From contig NZ_BMLW01000003.1 in assembly GCF_014645515.1 (NCBI RefSeq), positions 124,001 to 188,000 of the forward strand: 64,000 bases of DNA. The letters run 5' to 3'. This DNA is from Oceanobacillus neutriphilus. Its GTDB lineage: Bacteria; Bacillota; Bacilli; Bacillales; Amphibacillaceae. Under the pieces are notes generated by a model. It was not told the DNA's origin. It made no database searches and saw nothing but the letters and a program-made list of their open reading frames with translations. The translations under genes and the position numbers were made by a program. This document shows positions 47,539 through 56,808 of the stretch, piece after piece; the stretch's first letter is position 1, and each line of letters starts with the position of its first letter.

Positions 47539-48420
47539 TCAATCTTCCTTTCCGGTCTTAGACACTTTAATTTGAATTAATGCAAAAATGGCAGATAAAA
47601 GAAAGGTAAGTGTTGCGATTGTTGACGCGTACCCCATATTGTCTCTGGAGAATCCTGTTTGATACATATGCACTGCGAGTGTCATGGAGCTGTTTCCTGG
47701 ACCGCCATTTGTTAAAATAAATGGTTCATTGAAAACTAGTATGGATCCAGTAACGGTAATTAATAAATTTACAAACATCGTTTCTTTTACCTGGGGAAGT
47801 GTAACACTGAAAAATTTTCGAATCCGTCCGGCACCGTCTATATCAGCAGCTTCATATAATTCGTTAGGAATCTTTTGGATAGCTACAATAAAAAGCATGG
47901 TAATCAGACCGATGCTTTGCCATTGAGACATCGCAATAACACTATAAATAGCCGAAGTCGAGTTACCAAGCCACGGACGCGTCAATGTATCCAAACCCAC
48001 CAGCTCAAGAAAACTATTTAATAATCCCATTTGTGGATTATAAATAAAACTGAATAGCAGAGCAATTACGGAAATAGATATCATTACCGGAATAAAATAG
48101 ATTACTCTAAGTGTAGGAGCAACTTTCCGAAATAGTTTATCTTCTAAAATACTTGCTAAAATTAATGCAAAGAAAATTTGGAAAATCACTGATATAATCG
48201 CATATTTAAAGTTATTCATGATAGAAACCATAACTACGTCATCTTGAAACAGCTTTTGTATTTGCGCTAGACCAACGAATTCCTTCGAATTGGAAAATAC
48301 ATTAAAATCAAAAAAGCTGTTATAAAAATTTTGTACTAATGGTATATAAATGAAAACAGCTAAAAAGAAAACAGAAGGTAGTAAAAATAAAATAGGTGTT
48401 AAAGGAAATTTTTTGTTCAT
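47539..48420 (-). CDS. frlN: ABC sugar-type permease of the frl operon
   Basis: 293 residues, MalF/CUT1-type permease: LTPILFLLPSVFFLAVFIYI at the N-terminus, EAA loop ELYEAADIDGAGRIRKFFSV, TNGGPGNSSMTLAV. With FrlM it forms the channel for fructosamines. No dedicated ATPase gene is in the operon, as in B. subtilis where the shared ATPase MsmX energises it. Confidence 0.9.
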   Translation of the reverse strand: MNKKFPLTPILFLLPSVFFLAVFIYIPLVQNFYNSFFDFNVFSNSKEFVGLAQIQKLFQDDVVMVSIMNNFKYAIISVIFQIFFALILASILEDKLFRKVAPTLRVIYFIPVMISISVIALLFSFIYNPQMGLLNSFLELVGLDTLTRPWLGNSTSAIYSVIAMSQWQSIGLITMLFIVAIQKIPNELYEAADIDGAGRIRKFFSVTLPQVKETMFVNLLITVTGSILVFNEPFILTNGGPGNSSMTLAVHMYQTGFSRDNMGYASTIATLTFLLSAIFALIQIKVSKTGKED

Positions 48421-48457
48421 AAATTAAACCTACTTTCCTTTTCAAAATAAGTGGAAA

Positions 48458-48481
48458 GCCCCGACATACAGATGTCAGGGC
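48458..48481 (-). terminator. Intra-operon hairpin between frlO and frlN
   Basis: In the minus-strand RNA GCCCUGACAU, loop CUGU, AUGUCGGGGC pair with one G-U, followed by UUUCC. Weak T-tract, so it probably attenuates or protects the frlO mRNA end rather than fully terminating. Confidence 0.65.
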
Positions 48482-48505
48482 ATGCTATTTAATTGTTGTT
48501 TCCTT

Positions 48506-49774
48506 TTAATTTGCAACTTGACTTTGAACTTCTTCTATTATTTGTTCTGGTGTTGTTTGCCCGATTGCTAAATCTTGTCCTCCCCGCATAAAGATATCAG
48601 CGGTGGTAATATCGACTGCATTATCAAACCAAGGGGCTGTTTCGGAGGAATCTAAAACAATTTGGTATGCCTCGTAGCTCGTTGGGTTTGCATTTTCTTC
48701 CGTTACCCCGCCTTCAATCGCATTTAACTGTCCGTCTACTTCTGTGAATTCAGCAGCTGTTTCTTCAGAAGTTAAGAATTTTAAAAATTCTTCAGCTTCT
48801 TTTGGAGCATTTTCGCTTAACATCCAGCCTTCTGGAGCACCAGTTAAGGAATCAGCACTGCCATTTCCATCGGTTACTTCTGGAAAATTAAAGAACCCAA
48901 AATCCACATCTCCCGCATCTTCTACCATTAAAATTTCTGCAAATTGCATGTAAAGGACAGGTACTTCACCGGCAGAAAACATATTACGTGCAGCTTCATG
49001 ATCGATTGCTGTGGAAACTTCGCCCATATAGGTAGTCAGTTCTTGAAAGATTTCCAACCCTTTAATATAACTTTCATCTGTAAATGCCGCAGTTTCTGGA
49101 TTATAGTCTTGTGCTAAGATTTCCGGTTCTACTACACGGTGAAAGATAGTTCCCATATAATGTGAGATTGCCCAAGCATCTGTTAAACCTTCCACAAGCG
49201 GTGTCTCATAGCCTGCTGCTTGCAGTTCATCAAGAACTTCAATGAATTCATCATAAGTTTCAGGCACATCGACGCCTGCTTCTTCAAAAATTTTCTTATT
49301 GTAGAAAAAGGCTTTTCCATCAATGGTAAATGGTATACCATACGTTATGTCATCAAAGGTGAACCCTTCGTATTGTGATTCAATAATTTTATCGCTCCAA
49401 TCCGGGTCACTTTCAATCAGATCAGTTAATGGTTTGATTCTGCCCGAACTAACAAGGTTTTCAGCAAAAGTATCAGACCAGGAAGAAAAGATGTCTGGCA
49501 GGTCATCGTTTGAAACAAGAACACGTACTTTCTCTTTATAGGAATCGTTCAGAACCGAATCAACGTTAATTTTTACGTTTGGATTGGCTTCTTCAAATTC
49601 TTTAATTTTTTGATCATAGAAAGATTTTCTTGGTTCATTTGGCCAACGATGAAAGAAGTCAATAACTACTTCATCCCCGCTTGATTCCGCGTCATTGGAA
49701 GAGTTAGAACCACAAGCAGCCAGGATGCCAGTGAGTAATAATACGGCTATTAGACAACCAATTCTTTTTTTCAT
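48506..49774 (-). CDS. frlO: Fructosamine ABC transporter substrate-binding lipoprotein
   Basis: 422 residues, CUT1 solute-binding family 1. Lipoprotein signal MKKRIGCLIAVLLLTGILAAC with LAAC lipobox, then a domain with VIDFFHRWPNEPRKSFYDQK, DIFSSWSDTFAENL and FLKFLTSEETAAEFTEVDGQ. Located between frlB and the permeases as in B. subtilis. Binds Amadori compounds outside the cell. Confidence 0.9.
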   Translation of the reverse strand: MKKRIGCLIAVLLLTGILAACGSNSSNDAESSGDEVVIDFFHRWPNEPRKSFYDQKIKEFEEANPNVKINVDSVLNDSYKEKVRVLVSNDDLPDIFSSWSDTFAENLVSSGRIKPLTDLIESDPDWSDKIIESQYEGFTFDDITYGIPFTIDGKAFFYNKKIFEEAGVDVPETYDEFIEVLDELQAAGYETPLVEGLTDAWAISHYMGTIFHRVVEPEILAQDYNPETAAFTDESYIKGLEIFQELTTYMGEVSTAIDHEAARNMFSAGEVPVLYMQFAEILMVEDAGDVDFGFFNFPEVTDGNGSADSLTGAPEGWMLSENAPKEAEEFLKFLTSEETAAEFTEVDGQLNAIEGGVTEENANPTSYEAYQIVLDSSETAPWFDNAVDITTADIFMRGGQDLAIGQTTPEQIIEEVQSQVAN

Positions 49775-49869
49775 TCTCTCGCCCCATTTTTATACTAGAT
49801 TTTTAACAGATAGTGTTTTGAGAAAAGATAAAAATATATTATTTTTATCTTTTCTCAAGCATTTTATTC

Positions 49870-50844
49870 TTAATATTCCATTTTCCACATATAACGTCTC
49901 ACAGATAGAGGATGACCGGTGTGTTCAGCTAATCCGTCTGCATAAAGGCGTAGAACAGGACCGGATAAAGCGCTTCCAAAATAATCTTTTAAGTCCGGAT
50001 CAATACCATCGTATTCTAACTCACGAATATCAACAACTTCCACTTTATCACTGAACTTCTCAGCAAAATCTAATGCTCTTAAATCAAGTGAAGTACTTGG
50101 TCCTTCACCAACAACCAGCAAGAAAGGAACATCATAGTCTGTTACTTCAAATGGACCATGGAAGAATTCACCGGCATGTATTGCATTTGAATTAATCCAT
50201 AGCATTTCCATTAACAGGCAGCTAGTGAATGAATATGCCTGATGATAGTAAACACCACTTGCCATTGTATAAATTAATTTCTCACGTTTATGCTTTCTTC
50301 CAAATTGATCAGCAGCTTCTTTGAATTTTTCCTGATTTTTTTCAATTAAAGAGCCAAGGTTTTCAAGCTGTTTTTCTGCCCGCTTATATTTTTCATTACC
50401 TGTAATTAATTTAAGTATTCTGAAAAGAAAAGTGTAAAAAATACCAAGTTCACCATCAATCACATCTGAACCATCTTTATAGTTGTAATGAAGGATGTGC
50501 TCTGCATTCTGGCAAAGTGGTGATTCTACTTCCATAGAAATCGCAATGGTTAATGCACCTTTTTCACGGGCGAATGAAGCAGCTTCAACAGTTTCGGGAG
50601 TTTCCCCGGAATGTGAACGTAAGATAACTAAGCTATTTTCACCCAATGCTTTTGGTGAACGATGAATAAATTCGTTAGATGTATAGACAAATGCCGGTAC
50701 TGCAGTATCTTTGGAAATAAAGTATTCACCAGTTGATAATGATGCCATCGATCCGCCACATGCTACAAAGAATATATTGTCGATTTGTCTTTCTTCAATT
50801 GCTTTAATTGCTTTTTGAATCTGTTCCACATGTTCTTTTTTCAT
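49870..50844 (-). CDS. frlB: Fructosamine-6-phosphate deglycase, SIS domain
   Basis: 324 residues, two SIS (sugar isomerase) domains: VACGGSMASLSTGEYFISK, VILRSHSGETPETVEAASFA, AGEFFHGPFEVTDYDVPFLL. It cleaves 6-phosphofructosamines to glucose 6-phosphate and the free amine. ATG 50844 behind AGGAGG is the start; the frame is open 43 codons upstream but that stretch contains the promoter and operators. First gene of the operon. Confidence 0.88.
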   Translation of the reverse strand: MKKEHVEQIQKAIKAIEERQIDNIFFVACGGSMASLSTGEYFISKDTAVPAFVYTSNEFIHRSPKALGENSLVILRSHSGETPETVEAASFAREKGALTIAISMEVESPLCQNAEHILHYNYKDGSDVIDGELGIFYTFLFRILKLITGNEKYKRAEKQLENLGSLIEKNQEKFKEAADQFGRKHKREKLIYTMASGVYYHQAYSFTSCLLMEMLWINSNAIHAGEFFHGPFEVTDYDVPFLLVVGEGPSTSLDLRALDFAEKFSDKVEVVDIRELEYDGIDPDLKDYFGSALSGPVLRLYADGLAEHTGHPLSVRRYMWKMEY

Positions 50845-50922
50845 AAATAAAATTCCTCCTCTTTTTTGCACATTTGTAATGTGACCGTTTACCAAAAACC
50901 GTAAATTACACCTCCTTAATTT

Positions 50923-50980
50923 ATGATGTAATATAACATCATGTTGTTTAAATATTACATCATATGACGTCATATGTAAA
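50923..50980 (-). promoter_or_regulatory. frl operon promoter with two operator palindromes
   Basis: On the minus strand TTTACA (50980-50975), 17 bases, TAATAT (50957-50952) form a promoter. A perfect 16-bp palindrome CATATGACGTCATATG (50961-50976) fills the spacer and touches the -35 box. A second one, ATGATGT-N6-ACATCAT (50923-50942), sits just after the start point. Both are candidates for FrlR binding. Confidence 0.65.
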
Positions 50981-51207
50981 TAGATAAATTTAAATTTTCT
51001 TAAAAATTATTTTTTGAGAGTAATAATTGTAAAAATATTCATTGAAAGCTGCTATATAGGAGATGATGCCAGTCAAAAAATACAAGAGGGGTTGAAGTTA
51101 AACCAAATAAAGCTTTAGCAGTTTTTTTATAAAATAGAAGAGGAAATGCTATAATTTAAAAGAGGAACAAAAGCTGAAATGTAGAAAAGAAACAGGAGGA
51201 AATAAAA

Positions 51208-51681
51208 ATGACACAAGCATGGCATCAGCATAAAATGCGCGTACAATACAAAGACACAGATCAAATGGGAGTAGTTCATCATGGAAACTATATTACCTGG
51301 TTTGAGGTTGGCCGGACAGAGTGGATGAGACATTTTGAAATGTCCTATCATGCTCTTGAAGAACAGGGGCTGCTTTTACCAGTATTAGATGCAAGTGCGG
51401 TTTATAAAAGTTCAGCAAGGTTTGATGATTTGGTTGTATTATTTACACGCATTGAACAATTTTCACCAATCCGTTTGGCTTTTGAATATGAAGCCAGGAG
51501 AATTACAGAGGAGGATTGGGAAGCAAATGGAACAGTGAGCGCTACGATAGATGAGCCTTACGGTAAGTTGCTGACAACAGGAAAAACAACGCATATGTGG
51601 GTGAATGAAGCATGGAAGCCTGTAAAGCTTCGGAAGACCCATCCGGAGATTTATGAGCAAGTTAAAAGGATTGCTGAGTAG
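51208..51681 (+). CDS. Acyl-CoA thioesterase (4-hydroxybenzoyl-CoA thioesterase/YbgC family)
   Basis: 157 residues, hot-dog fold: VQYKDTDQMGVVHHGNYITW with catalytic Asp and FEVGRTEWMR in the expected places. Hydrolyses acyl-CoA thioesters in the cytoplasm. Ribosome-binding site AGGAGG. Its start lies 230 bases from the divergent frl promoter. The oxidase gene follows 38 bases later, likely in one transcript. Confidence 0.88.
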   Translation: MTQAWHQHKMRVQYKDTDQMGVVHHGNYITWFEVGRTEWMRHFEMSYHALEEQGLLLPVLDASAVYKSSARFDDLVVLFTRIEQFSPIRLAFEYEARRITEEDWEANGTVSATIDEPYGKLLTTGKTTHMWVNEAWKPVKLRKTHPEIYEQVKRIAE

Positions 51682-51718
51682 AATAGAATGGCAGAGATGA
51701 GAGAAGGGAGAGGGCAGG

Positions 51719-52855
51719 ATGATATACGATGTTATTATTATTGGTGCCGGATCTATGGGGATGTCAGCAGGCTATTATTTAACGGAATCTGGTCAGAAGG
51801 TGGCACTGGTTGATTCTTATGACCCTCCTCATGATGAAGGGTCGCATCATGGAGGTACAAGGCTGATACGGCATGCTTATGGAGAAGGTGGTAATTATGT
51901 ACCGCTGGCATTACATTCACAAAAACTTTGGGAAGAGTTGGAAGAGAAAACGGAAGAGCGGATATTTTCAAAGACAGGTGTCCTTAACTTTGGTTTAAAA
52001 GGTAATGTATTTTTAGATACTGTTCAAAAATCAGCTGAGGAATATAACCTTCCTTTAGAAGTGATGACAGCAAAAGATATCAATACACGCTGGCCGGGAT
52101 TTCAATTACAGGATGAAATGATTGGTTACTTTGAGAAAAATTCAGGTGTACTGTTCAGCGAAAATGCTGTTCGTACCTATCGGGCGTTAGCAGAACAAAA
52201 TGGTGCAGATTTATATACAAACAGTCGCGTACAAGCTATCGAAACAGAAGCTGATCAAGTTACTGTAAAATTAACAGATGATGAAGTCAAAGGCAAAAAA
52301 CTGCTTATCTCCGCAGGAAAGGGTACTAATCAAGTGACAAGGCTGCTCGATATTACTTTGCCAATTACCCCTGTTCGTAAAACATTCTCCTGGTTTAAAG
52401 CAGGAGAAGAAACGAATTATGAAGAAGGAGTATTTCCTGGCTGGGGGCATATTGATGAGGATAGTACATATTATGGTTTTCCGAGCATCGATGGAACAGG
52501 TCTGAAAATAGGCAGGCATGATGGAGGAAATCCAATAGATAATCCCGGAGAATTGGAACCATTTGGGACGTTTCCAGAAGATGAACAAGAAACACTTTCT
52601 TTCGCGCATAAGTATTTTTCTGAGGATATTGAACGGAAAGAGGGAAGGGTGTGTACGTACACAAATACACCGGATGAAGATTTTATTATCGATTATTTAC
52701 CAGGCTATGAAAATATTATTGTTGCATGCGGTTTTTCCGGTCATGGTTTTAAATTCAGCAGCGGTATTGGTGAAAGTTTAACAAAAATGCTAATGGATAA
52801 AAAGACTGTTGTAAGCTTAGAGAGCTTTCGTTTAAATCGATTTGATAATCAATAA
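51719..52855 (+). CDS. solA: SolA-type N-methyl amino acid oxidase (N-methyltryptophan/sarcosine oxidase)
   Basis: 378 residues, monomeric sarcosine oxidase family. FAD-binding VIIIGAGSMGMSAGYYL, HHGGTRLIRHAYGEGGNYVP, and CTYTNTPDEDFIIDYLPGYE, whose cysteine matches the covalent flavin attachment site of this family. C-terminal GFSGHGFKFSSGIGE. It oxidatively demethylates N-methyl amino acids giving formaldehyde and peroxide. Compare two relatives at 60006-62429 that lack the cysteine. Confidence 0.88.
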   Translation: MIYDVIIIGAGSMGMSAGYYLTESGQKVALVDSYDPPHDEGSHHGGTRLIRHAYGEGGNYVPLALHSQKLWEELEEKTEERIFSKTGVLNFGLKGNVFLDTVQKSAEEYNLPLEVMTAKDINTRWPGFQLQDEMIGYFEKNSGVLFSENAVRTYRALAEQNGADLYTNSRVQAIETEADQVTVKLTDDEVKGKKLLISAGKGTNQVTRLLDITLPITPVRKTFSWFKAGEETNYEEGVFPGWGHIDEDSTYYGFPSIDGTGLKIGRHDGGNPIDNPGELEPFGTFPEDEQETLSFAHKYFSEDIERKEGRVCTYTNTPDEDFIIDYLPGYENIIVACGFSGHGFKFSSGIGESLTKMLMDKKTVVSLESFRLNRFDNQ

Positions 52856-52859
52856 TAAT

Positions 52860-52902
52860 AGAAAAGGTATAACCTCATAGATGGTGTGTGTATACCTTTT
52901 CT
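52860..52902 (+). terminator. Rho-independent terminator
   Basis: AGAAAAGGTATA (52860-52871) pairs perfectly with TATACCTTTTCT (52891-52902) over 12 bp, just after the oxidase gene. Confidence 0.85.
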
Positions 52903-52958
52903 AATTGTTAAACAGGTTGGATTGATGCGGGAATAATAGAATTTAAAGGAGAAGAAAG

Positions 52959-53198
52959 ATGCTTGAGCTTGAATTACTGGATTAGGTGATAATCGGAATT
53001 ATTAGCGGCTTTTTCGTTTTGCAGAATATTGGAGATGAATGGTTGAAGCCGATGATTGGTTTGATTGTATTAATAATGATTGCACTAAACTTAATTTGGC
53101 AAAAGCTAGGAGTCCGTTTTAATGAGATGCTGCCAAATTCGTTTCTGTTTATTGTTTTTATAGGGGTGCTCGGCGGCTTGAATCTTATTTTTAATTGA
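52959..53198 (+). pseudogene. TauE/SafE-family sulfite/organosulfur exporter remnant
   Basis: AAAGGAGA precedes ATG 52959, which starts MLELELLD and hits an in-frame TAG. The same frame continues at once from GTG 52986 as 70 residues of membrane protein (IGIISGFFVLQNIGDEWLKP; IALNLIWQKLGVRF; FIVFIGVLGGLNLIFN). This resembles an inner part of a TauE/SafE exporter, which is normally about 250 residues, so most of the protein has been deleted. The 260 bases after it up to 53462 show no gene. Confidence 0.6.
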
Positions 53199-53462
53199 AA
53201 ATATTTGAGAAGCTGCTTCCATGGATTTTTAACATGAATAAATAGTCTGCTGGATAATATTATATAAATGTAAAAATATTTCAATTTAATATAGACATAA
53301 TTATCAGAGTTTTGATATGATATAGACCATCTATTATTTTTTAAAAGATTAGGAACTCAATGTGGCTTCCATTGATTTCACTCTTCTGAAATATTAGATT
53401 GAATTATTTGAATTTTTACGATAAGAAGCCATTGACGAAAGTATTTTTAGGAGGATTTGAAA

Positions 53463-54410
53463 GTGAAGATTTTAGAAAGAATCAGTAGTATTGCAGGAAA
53501 CACATTTGCTGTTTGGGTAATCCTGTTTGCGATTATCAGTTTCCTATTTCCAAGCGGATTTACCTGGATTGCACCGCATGTGAGTATCTTATTAGGAATT
53601 ATTATGTTTGGAATGGGATTAACACTTACGCCTCAAGATTTTAAGGATGTATTAAAAACTCCTAAAAGTGTATTTATCACTGTACTTGCACAATATATTA
53701 TTATGCCGCTGCTGGCATATGGATTATCTATTGCTTTTCAATTGCCGCCAGAGGTTGCAGTAGGTGTGATTCTGGTAGGGTGTGCACCAGGCGGGACCGC
53801 ATCTAATGTAATTACTTACTTAGCAAAAGGAAATACAGCTCTGTCTGTATCCGCAACAACAGTGTCTACATTACTGGCTCCGGTTTTGACGCCGGCTTTA
53901 ACACTTTTATTAGCGAACCAATGGATGCCGGTTTCTTTTAAAGAAATGTTTTTTCAAATATTGCAGGTTGTACTTATTCCAATTATTTTAGGGTTTGTCA
54001 TCCGCTTATTATTTAGTAAACAGGTCGAAAAAAGTATTTCTGTATTGCCGCTTGTTTCCGTTATTGGTATTGTTGCAGTTGCCGCAGCAGTAGTATCCGT
54101 AAATAAGGATGCAGTTGCAACATCAGGATTACTCATCTTTGGTGTTGTTGTGCTGCATAATCTATTAGGCCTGTTACTTGGGTTTGGTGCTGCAAGACTC
54201 TTTAAATTAAGTTTTTCAGATCAAAAGGCAGTATCCGTTGAGGTTGGTATGCAGAACTCGGGACTTGCTTCTACATTAGCATTAACATTCTTTTCTGCTA
54301 CGCCAATTGCTGCTGTACCAAGTGTTATCTTCAGTATATGGCATAATATTTCCGGACCGATCCTTGCAACGTACTGGGCAAAATATGATGAAAAGAAGAA
54401 GAATACTTAA
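53463..54410 (+). CDS. Bile acid:sodium symporter (BASS) family transporter
   Basis: About 315 residues, ten membrane segments. Family motifs: IIMFGMGLTLTPQDFKDVLK, GCAPGGTASNVITYLAKGN, SVEVGMQNSGLASTLAL. BASS proteins take up organic acids such as pantoate or bile acids with sodium. The substrate here is unknown. GTG 53463 has AGGAGG eight bases upstream; the TTG at 53457 is too near it. Confidence 0.87.
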   Translation: MKILERISSIAGNTFAVWVILFAIISFLFPSGFTWIAPHVSILLGIIMFGMGLTLTPQDFKDVLKTPKSVFITVLAQYIIMPLLAYGLSIAFQLPPEVAVGVILVGCAPGGTASNVITYLAKGNTALSVSATTVSTLLAPVLTPALTLLLANQWMPVSFKEMFFQILQVVLIPIILGFVIRLLFSKQVEKSISVLPLVSVIGIVAVAAAVVSVNKDAVATSGLLIFGVVVLHNLLGLLLGFGAARLFKLSFSDQKAVSVEVGMQNSGLASTLALTFFSATPIAAVPSVIFSIWHNISGPILATYWAKYDEKKKNT

Positions 54411-54414
54411 CAAG

Positions 54415-54455
54415 AAAGTCTCTGGAGATAGGAACAGCTATCTGCCAGAGACTTT
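54415..54455. terminator. Convergent terminator
   Basis: AAAGTCTCTGG-AGATAG (54415-54431) pairs with CTATCTGCCAGAGACTTT (54438-54455). It serves the BASS gene and, read the other way, the small gene at 54456-54824. Confidence 0.85.
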
Positions 54456-54824
54456 TTAATGCATTAATTGATTCATTTCCTGTTTGGATAATCTTTCTCC
54501 ATAAAGTGTTACCTTTCCACTTGATATTGCTTTTACAGGAATTTGCCCATCTATTAGTGCGCTGCTTGGAATAATGGAGGGAATTGGATTCATTATTTGC
54601 TTTCCTTCTATATCATAAAAAAGATAACCTTCTTTTTCATCAATTATAAAAGAATTGACCTTGATATTTGGAGAGATTAGCAATGTTAATTTATCTGTAT
54701 CATTCCAGATTAATTTTACCAGCATTTTTTTCTTGCGTTTCTTTTCAACAAATACTTTCCACTCTAATATAGAGATACTTTCCTGCTGCATATTGATACA
54801 ATGCCCCCTATAATCTTGATTCAT
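54456..54824 (-). CDS. Small hypothetical protein
   Basis: 122 residues, soluble and basic in the first half, no recognised domain. C-terminal half contains NPIPSIIPSSALIDGQIPVK and GKVTLYGERLSKQE. That half recurs as a damaged copy at 58285-58478. It may be a lineage-specific gene of mobile or amplified origin. Start ATG 54824 has no strong ribosome-binding site; an internal start (M12) is possible. Confidence 0.55.
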   Translation of the reverse strand: MNQDYRGHCINMQQESISILEWKVFVEKKRKKKMLVKLIWNDTDKLTLLISPNIKVNSFIIDEKEGYLFYDIEGKQIMNPIPSIIPSSALIDGQIPVKAISSGKVTLYGERLSKQEMNQLMH

Positions 54825-55036
54825 CTGTAAATAAAATCTATAGAAACAGTTTAACAGATTTTATTTATTTTTACTTTAAAACCTAACTTTTGCCATAACT
54901 ATGTGAAAAGGAAAGGATTTCTGAAGATTTCCGAGTTTAAAGATATTAAGTGATGGGTAAAGACTTAAAATCACAGAATTCACTTGTTTTTTCAGAAATA
55001 TGGGTTAATAGTGAATTTTTAATAAAAATGGAATTT

Positions 55037-55045
55037 TGTTATACT
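55037..55045 (+). promoter_or_regulatory. Possible extended -10 promoter of the amino-acid importer
   Basis: TGTTATACT, an extended -10 element, lies 49 bases before the binding-protein start. No good -35 box is seen. The stretch 54825-55093 otherwise shows no riboswitch or T-box. Confidence 0.4.
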
Positions 55046-55093
55046 TAGAGTTATCCATAGAAAACAAAATCAAATATTAGGGGGTAATTTTGG

Positions 55094-55897
55094 ATGTTTA
55101 GCAAAAAGAAAAATTGGATTTTTATGCTGGCACTTATTTCATTATTCGTTTTAGCTGCATGTGGCAGTGATGATTCTTCAGGAAATGAATCGGAGGCGGA
55201 AGATGGGGATTATGATTTGAATGAATCGTATACAGTGGTAGCCGATAATTCCTTCGTACCGTTTGAATTTATGGAAGATGGAGAGTTAGTTGGTTTTGAT
55301 ATTGACTTAATTACGGCAATTGCCGAAGAAGCTGGATTTGAAATTGATGGTAAGATTCAAACAACGAATTTTGATGGTATTATTCCTGGCTTGCAGACCG
55401 GGCAGTTTGAAATTGCTGTTGCTGGAATAGGTATTACTGAAGAAAGAAAACAAACTATTGATTATAGTGATCCTTATTATGAATCCGGTCTTACTATTGC
55501 TGTACAACAAGATAATGAAGATATTAATAGCATAGAAGATTTAGAAGGGAAAACGGTTGCAACGCGATTAGGTTCTACAAGTTCACAATTCCTTGAGGAA
55601 ACCCTGGAGGATAAGACTATTGATACGTATGAGCAGCTGGACCAAGTGTATATGGCTGTTGAAAATGGTAGTGCAGATGCAGTTTTATATGACACTCCAA
55701 ATGTAGAATACTATATTGCAACAACAGGTGATGGACTGAAAACAGTTGGTGACAACTATCAAGCAGAGGAATACGGGATCGCGATTTCAAAAGGAAATGA
55801 TGATTTAGTAGCAGCGATTAATGATGCGCTGGCTACATTGCAAGAAAATGGGACATATGATGAGATTTATGATAAATGGTTTGGCAATGAAGAATAA
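55094..55897 (+). CDS. Amino-acid (glutamine-type) ABC transporter substrate-binding lipoprotein
   Basis: 267 residues, solute-binding family 3. Lipobox LAAC after SLFVLAACGSDD. Domain motifs YTVVADNSFVPFEFMEDGEL, GFDIDLITAIAEEAGFEID, DGIIPGLQTGQFEIAVAGIG, then ITEERKQTIDYSDPYY. Similar to GlnH-type proteins. Followed by a hairpin, then permease and ATPase genes. Confidence 0.92.
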   Translation: MFSKKKNWIFMLALISLFVLAACGSDDSSGNESEAEDGDYDLNESYTVVADNSFVPFEFMEDGELVGFDIDLITAIAEEAGFEIDGKIQTTNFDGIIPGLQTGQFEIAVAGIGITEERKQTIDYSDPYYESGLTIAVQQDNEDINSIEDLEGKTVATRLGSTSSQFLEETLEDKTIDTYEQLDQVYMAVENGSADAVLYDTPNVEYYIATTGDGLKTVGDNYQAEEYGIAISKGNDDLVAAINDALATLQENGTYDEIYDKWFGNEE

Positions 55898-56096
55898 TCT
55901 AACTTGAAGTAAGATGATTTATTTGGTTGTAAGTAAGATGAAAGGAAACTTCTTGCTATGAGAGCGGCAGATTTGGAGGACTTAATTTGAAATATTTAAA
56001 ATGAAAAATCATTATAAGATGATTTATCGCTGCTCTGTAGAAGAAGTATCAATATATCTGTTAACCAAGAATCGTTGATACAGTTGACTTTACTGG

Positions 56097-56136
56097 AAAA
56101 TAAGGAGCTGGCAATCAATGCGCGGCTCCTTATTTT
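56097..56136 (+). terminator. Intra-operon hairpin between binding protein and permease
   Basis: AAAATAAGGAGC (56097-56108) pairs perfectly with GCTCCTTATTTT (56125-56136), 16-base loop. It ends 21 bases before the permease start, so it may limit downstream expression or mask the permease ribosome-binding site. Confidence 0.75.
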
Positions 56137-56157
56137 ATTGATTAGAGAGGTGAGGAA

Positions 56158-56808
56158 ATGTTTAATTTTAGTCGGGTGATTGAATTTTTACCGCAATTAG
56201 GAACAGGTTTATACTATACACTATTAATTTCTGTTGTTGGTTTACTAATTGGATTTATATTAGGAGCTATTTTTGGTTTAGGAAGAATTTCTAAAAATAA
56301 ATTTTATTCAATTATTTCATCTGTTTATGTGGAAGTTATCAGAGGCACACCGGTGCTTGTTCAGGCAATGTGGATTTTCTTTGCACTTCCGATTATTACA
56401 AAATATAATATGGATTCAATTACTGCCGGTATTGTTGTTATCGCTATTAATTCAGGAGCTTATATTGCGGAAATTGTCCGCGGAGCTGTTGATTCTATTG
56501 ATAAGGGCCAAATGGAGGCAGGCCGTTCTTTGGGGCTGAATAAGCACCAAACCATGCGCTATATTATTTGGCCGCAGGCATTTAAACGGATGATTCCACC
56601 GTTAGGGAATCAATTTATTATCAGTATTAAAGATACCTCTTTGCTATCCGTTATTTTAGTACCGGAATTAATGTTCCAGGGCAGGTATATTGCATCGAAT
56701 CATTTTATTGCACTGGAAATATACACAACCGTAGCCATATTCTACTTAGTAATTAATTTTAGTTTATCTTTACTATTGCGCTACACTGAAAGAAGGTTGA
56801 AATACTAA
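56158..56808 (+). CDS. Amino-acid ABC transporter permease (GlnP/HisM type)
   Basis: 216 residues, about five membrane spans. [20 protein letters not shown] is the polar amino-acid permease signature, and [20 protein letters not shown] followed by EAGRSLGL is the EAA loop. The stop overlaps the ATPase start (TAATG). Confidence 0.92.
   Translation: MFNFSRVIEFLPQLGTGLYYTLLISVVGLLIGFILGAIFGLGRISKNKFYSIISSVYVEVIRGTPVLVQAMWIFFALPIITKYNMDSITAGIVVIAINSGAYIAEIVRGAVDSIDKGQMEAGRSLGLNKHQTMRYIIWPQAFKRMIPPLGNQFIISIKDTSLLSVILVPELMFQGRYIASNHFIALEIYTTVAIFYLVINFSLSLLLRYTERRLKY

Noticed and set aside
50845-50973. Extension of frlB to an upstream ATG at 50973
   Set aside because: The stretch contains the promoter, both operators and the real ribosome-binding site; homologues start at MKKEH.
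54825-55093. Riboswitch or T-box leader before the amino-acid importer
   Set aside because: No T-box GGGTGG-type core, no lysine or glutamine riboswitch hallmarks and no anti-terminator/terminator pair.
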